Positions 59,761 to 64,000 of a DNA stretch of 64,000 bases are shown here, piece by piece. The notes under the pieces were generated by a model. That model saw nothing but the letters and a program-made list of their open reading frames with translations, was not told where the DNA came from and did not search any database. Within the stretch, counting starts at the first letter, position 1; each line of letters begins with the position of its first letter. The DNA is from Boswellia sacra (Eukaryota; Streptophyta; Magnoliopsida; Sapindales; Burseraceae). Made by a program: the position numbers and the translations under genes. Where the stretch lies: assembly GCA_013180625.2 (NCBI GenBank), contig SNVD02010473.1, positions 4,154,001-4,218,000 of the forward strand. The letters are read 5' to 3'.

Positions 59761-61759
59761 TGGCATCACCCAACTTAGTGACAATACATGAGGTTGACGA
59801 GATCAACCCAACTCCTCCGACTCAATGTCCGAGCTTACTCTTCCGCTTTCCTTCTTTGACATATTTTGGTTAAAGCTAGATCCTGTTGAGCGACTCTTTT
59901 TCTATCAACTCAAAGACTTAATCCCTCAACTCTTCAATTCCGTGGTGCTTCCCAAGCTTAAGCACTCTCTTTCTATCACTCTCTTTCATAATCTCCCTCT
60001 CGCTGGTAACCTCATGTGGCCGCCAGATGCTGAAACGCCAGCCATCTACTACTTCCTAGGAGATGGTGTTTCACTCACTGTTGCAGAGTCTAACGCCGAC
60101 TTCAATTTCCTCTCAGGTAATGGAATTAGTGAACCTGTTGAATTTCCTCCTTTGACACTAAGTTGTTAATATCTGACGATAAAGCAGCGGCAGTTGCTAT
60201 CCATGTAACTTTATTTCCGAATCAAGGTTTTCGCGTCGGAATAGCAACCCACCATGCATGTAACACTTGACGGGAAAAGTTCAACAATGTTTGTCAAGTC
60301 CTGGGCTTATCTATGCAAACAAGACAAAGAGGACCCTTCTTCATCACCGGAGCTAACTCCTCTTTTTTAAAGAAGTGTCTTCGATGATCCACATTGGTAT
60401 AATATTGTCAATTTTAAACCTAAGCCCTCATGGATTTACTTTTAGATTCTACCCAAAATACCCCATACCGATAGAGATTTTGTCCATACTTAATGCCAAT
60501 GATCCTCCCCATATCTAGCCAATGCGGGACTTAGTTCCACTTACAACAATCCTCCCTTTGAGCAAAAGACCACATCATTGTGATATTTTTTGGGCCTCCC
60601 CTCAAACAACCATCCATCCGTCCGTTCCATCGAGTTTTACTACCTCGAGAGCTGTTCTATCCAGGTCAACTCCTCTTCATCGTGTTGGGGTCAGGACACA
60701 TCCATGAAGTATCTCTATCTAGGTCAACTCCTCTTCATCTTGCTGGGGTGAGGACACAAGCCTAACCACGAACCCAATCGTGAGCTTTTAACTGAGGCTC
60801 AGAGCCCACCACCTTAGTTTTGCATAACCGACACTCTAAGAATGTCCTCCACATATTCTTCTGGCTAAGTCTGAACTTCCCAAAACTCCACATTGATATA
60901 ATATTGTCCACTTTGGGCCTAAACCCTTATGGATTTGTTTGTAAATTCTACCCAAAAGTCCTCATACCAATGAAGATTTTGTCCATACTTATATGCTCAA
61001 GATCCTCCCAAGTCTAGCCAATGTGTGACTTCGGTCGCACTTCCAACAGAATCAGTGGTTGCATTGTAGCGGGTGGGATTCAAATACCAACAATCGAAGC
61101 CTGAAAGTTATGTCAAGCTTATTACCGATTTCCAATTTGGTTCTTGGCACATTTGTGTTCACCACCGAGGATATCAAGAAAATCAGGGATAAGATATAAA
61201 ATGAAGTGAAAGAATCAAAACAACTTCATTTATCGACATCTGTAGTTTCTCGTGCTTATACATTCATTTGCTTAGTTAAAGCCAAAAGAGAAGAAGGAAA
61301 TAGAAATATTTTATTTGGATTCCTAGCAGACTATAGGAGCCGTTTAGATCCTCCAATTCCGGCCATTATTTCGAACTGTGTTGGAGCACAAGCAGTGGTT
61401 GCACAAGTAAGAGAAAAATGGAGAAAAATGGGGTTTCCTTTGCTGCAGAGAAATTGAGTGACCTGGTCAAAGGAGAAGAAAGGGGTGCTCTAGGATTAAC
61501 GCTTCAAAATTTAAGCGAAATTGTGCAAGATGGAGCAAAAGTAGTTGGGGTTGCAGGCTCCAACAGGTTTGATGTTTATGGTATGGATTTCGGATGGGAA
61601 AGATCGAAGAAGGTGGAGATTGTGGCAATAGCTACGGATGGAGCTATTTCTACGGCGGAGAGTAGAGAAGGAGGCGGCGGGGTCGAGATTGGAGTAGTTT
61701 TGGAGAAGCAGGAAATGGAGGACCTTCGTTCTCTGTTTGTGGATGGGCTAAAATATTAA
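59761..61759 (+). pseudogene. BAHD-8, full-length copy split by a TRIM-like insertion
   Basis: Begins ATG at 59,761 (MASPNLVTIHEV) and ends TAA at 61,757-61,759 (LFVDGLKY). A frameshift lies at about 59,810. A deletion near 60,155 creates a stop after FPPLTLSC, and two extra bases break the HHA-LDG motif near 60,258. A 660-bp element (60,389-61,048) interrupts the middle and some codons around it are lost. The 3' part keeps DFGW but reads DFGWE. It is closest to BAHD-3. Confidence 0.92.
60389..61048 (-). mobile_element. TRIM-like LTR retroelement inside BAHD-8
   Basis: 660 bp with two direct repeats of 161 bp each (60,389-60,549 and 60,888-61,048). On the minus strand they begin TGTTG and contain the shared core GACAATATTATA(C/T)CAATGTGG. 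The polypurine tract AAAGGGAGGA lies directly before the minus-strand 3' LTR. The internal 338 bp has no coding capacity but includes a duplicated block starting AGGTCAACTCCTCTTCATC. The repeats differ at many sites, so it is not young. No clear target duplication was found. Confidence 0.7.
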
Positions 61760-62355
61760 ACTCTCGGTAACAAAAATAATCATGTTGTACTTAATACTTT
61801 ATTGCAAACTTTGTATCCAGACTTTATATATATAGTATTATATTTTTATTAAGTATATCTTGATGAATTTTATAATCTTCCCAAACGAACAAGGAAACTT
61901 AAAAGGCCATTCAAGTCATAATATTGCAGGCCATTAACACTCAAAAGAGTATCTGGAATATATGAAAGCAAAGATAGGGAAGACCACTAGTACAACATGT
62001 GATATTCGGGTCAAACAAAACTCATTCATGTGTATGCATTTCTGATTTCCATCTATTACCAGATTTCGGCTGCATGACCTCGTATGAATAATAAATTATA
62101 TGGATATATAGAACTAAAGTAATAATTAAAAAGTCAATCTCGCAGAGCAAGAGTCGTAATGAAATTTAACTTAATTTAACAGGCATATATAAATTAACTG
62201 TTGTGTGACACTGTATATTCACGTCTCTTTCGTGCATGGCATCGCTAAAGGCCACATTGACCTCATCAAAGACCGACTGCATGTAAATTTGACGGCCAAT
62301 TTGATGCAAATCTGTATAAATCAATACAGGCAAAGCAGCAATAGCCATTCTTTTG
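61760..62355. repeat. 3' flank of BAHD-8
   Basis: 61,890-62,010 is a copy of the flank seen after BAHD-5 and at 55,450 (AAAGGCCATT, AAAGCAAAGATAG, CACTAGTACAA, TGTGATATTC). No gene is recognised. Confidence 0.6.
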
Positions 62356-62495
62356 TGTCACTATACGGCAATGGCAGAGTCTAATGCCGACCTCAATTTC
62401 CTCTCAGACAGTGTACGAAATCCATGAAGGTGATTTACTTCGCCCTTTGATACATGAGTAGTCAAGACTTCCGACGAAAAGCAGCAAACATGGCT
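62356..62495 (+). pseudogene. BAHD-9, internal fragment
   Basis: About 45 codons equivalent to residues 103-146 of BAHD-3: (V)AESNAD followed by LNFLS, then a frameshift, then LLRPLIHE and SDEKQ-like remains. Nothing else of the gene is left, so it is a small duplication scar. Confidence 0.75.
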
Positions 62496-62589
62496 AGAAT
62501 AATTTAAACTCAAAATCTACAAATTGAAATTTAAAATGTAAAATGATAATAAATAAACTAAATTAGCTTAAAGATATATTTATAACAAT

Positions 62590-62816
62590 AATTCTAGACT
62601 TACGACCTACATATAATCCAAACTCTATAATCTAATATGATAATCTACATGATAAAATTCTATTAGATATGTAACTTCTCTTATTCTTTATTTTCCTTTA
62701 GTGGATTTTTGTCATGTAAACTGTCACATCTGTAGATTGTAGAGTTTGAGTTTTATGTAAGTTATCATATCATATTATAAAGTTTGAGTTATATGTAGGT
62801 TATAACTCTAGTACTA
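62590..62816. mobile_element. MITE-like inverted repeat
   Basis: The left arm ACGACCTACATATAATCCAA and the reversed right arm ATAACCTACATATAACTCAA are inverted copies, with further inverted matches inside. A related partial copy lies at about 63,170-63,270 (AACTCAAATACAACCTAAAA). Confidence 0.55.
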
Positions 62817-63754
62817 CTATATATTGTTGGATATGTAAACTTTAAAATTGCAATGATAAAAACATATAAACTCATAATTATCACCAATCTATTCCATGTG
62901 GAAATATTGTGGTGCTTGTTTCTAGAAACTTTAACATAAATTAGTGAAAGCAAGTGTATAAAAAAACGAAAATAAAAAAGTGATTTCCAAATTTGTTACA
63001 AAATTTTTGTGAGATAGAGGAAAAATAAAAAATGAAAATAAAATATAAGTTTTAAACTTTGAAGATAATTTTGAAAACTACCCCTTTTAAACCCATTAAT
63101 AAAAGTTATAATGATAACTTTTTGGACATTGAATTATGAATAATTAATATACTTAAATTTCAATTAGAATCTCGTAACCCATATTTATTACACTAGATTT
63201 ATAACTCAAATACAACCTAAAATCTATAACCTGTAGATGTGGCAGTTTACGAAAAAGTTACATCTTTATTAGGATTTTAACACTTAGGCTGCTAGTCATG
63301 TTGTACACTTTGGATTATATTTTGATTCTAAGTCTAGTATTATCGTATTTATTATTAGAATGTATTAACAGTGTGCACACATAAGTTTATTTACATCAAT
63401 AATTGCAACTTACATAGATTTGGGGGCCAATTTAATAATGCAGCCATCGGGTGGCCAACACCTCTGCCTCCGCCTCCGCCTCCGCTTGTGTACGTGTAGC
63501 TGCGGCCCTGCACAAGGAGACGGAGTAGTACATCATGTATCCCGGCGTCGAAGGAGATAACATGTGAGTGTTGTAATGCAAACATGCTACTTATCACGTT
63601 ATAATATTATAAGAAGTCACATTATAAGCAAGATGTATGCTATTTCGACGAAAGGAATAAAATTGGGGGAGACCAATAAGAAATCAACAACGCATTCTAT
63701 TTTTAAACTATAGGTCATATTTTGTACATAAAAATTTGGCTCCAAGTCTCAACC
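62817..63754. other. Spacer near the right end
   Basis: AT-rich, with a short (CTCCGC)n tract at 63,464-63,486. No gene is recognised. Confidence 0.5.
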
Positions 63755-63865
63755 GAACTTAGATCCAACATTTGGCTAGGGCCTGAATGGAATTCCGCCG
63801 AGGAAAGTTAATTGAAGCCGTTCTTGTTTCCATCTGTCTGTCTACTATGAAGCCTTAATGACACT
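63755..63865 (+). repeat. Copy of the BAHD upstream flank
   Basis: AATTGAAGCCGTTCTTGTTT, CCATCTGTC and CTACTATGAAG correspond to the regions just upstream of BAHD-3 (39,634-39,720) and BAHD-8 (59,115-59,200). It suggests that another BAHD gene or pseudogene begins shortly beyond the window. Confidence 0.6.
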
Positions 63866-64000
63866 AATTTCGGAATATCACGTTTGATGTATTGATACAT
63901 CAATTATAAAATATTGATAAAAATTGTGAATGAACAATTAAAACCTGCAAATGATTATTTGCACAAAGTTGTAAGGGCATCTACAACTTTAATAAGTGAT

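Noticed and set aside
62166..62348. 60-codon minus-strand frame with an ATG
   Set aside because: It lies in decayed BAHD flank, matches no family I know, and is within the length expected by chance.
1..64000. CRISPR arrays, bacterial operons or organelle DNA inserts
   Set aside because: No regularly spaced repeats of that kind, no bacterial gene organisation and no recognisable chloroplast or mitochondrial genes.

Overview
The window is nuclear DNA from a dicot plant. The genes have plant-style GT-AG introns, the spacers are very AT-rich, and there are plant-type Ty1/copia and hAT elements plus plant families (LONGIFOLIA/TRM, CIN-type TCP, BAHD acyltransferases). The overall feel is Rutaceae/Citrus-like, but that is an impression and the sequence does not prove it.

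Layout. (1) 1-14 kb is single-copy housekeeping and developmental territory: the 3' part of a LONGIFOLIA-like gene (+), an intronless TAF8 gene (-), one tRNA-Thr(CGT), and a TCP5/13/17-clade transcription factor (-). (2) 14-23.6 kb is a long gene-poor spacer with a SINE-like insertion, a MITE-like element and microsatellites. (3) 23.7-62.5 kb is a tandem array of BAHD acyltransferase genes of the malonyltransferase type (HxxxD, YFGNC, DFGWG). Four have intact reading frames (numbered 1, 2, 3 and 5; gene 1 on -, the others on +). Five are decayed (4, 6, 7, 8 and 9). Repeated pieces of flanking DNA show that the array grew by duplicating gene-plus-flank units, including a two-gene block (2+3 copied to 7+8). 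A repeat of the BAHD upstream flank at the right edge predicts another member beyond base 64,000.

Mobile DNA fills the array. There is an 8.4-kb copia element with 99.3% identical LTRs and an exact 5-bp target duplication. A 2.08-kb non-autonomous hAT element sits in its reverse transcriptase, with a perfect 8-bp duplication. A second, 3.2-kb copia element has lost protease and integrase so that gag is fused in frame to RT. There is a 1.6-kb foldback element with about 470-bp arms and a central minisatellite, a 0.69-kb palindromic element, a 0.71-kb hAT whose empty site survives in a duplicated flank, a TRIM-like element inside a BAHD pseudogene, and several MITEs.

How the genes relate. The BAHD proteins should be cytosolic enzymes that move an acyl group (probably malonyl) from CoA onto sugar-decorated phenolics; the substrates cannot be read from sequence. 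BAHD-1 departs from both catalytic signatures. I recognise no gene system that is clearly new to biology. The most unusual items are the foldback minisatellite element, the contrast between young LTRs and dead ORFs in the large copia element, and BAHD-1.
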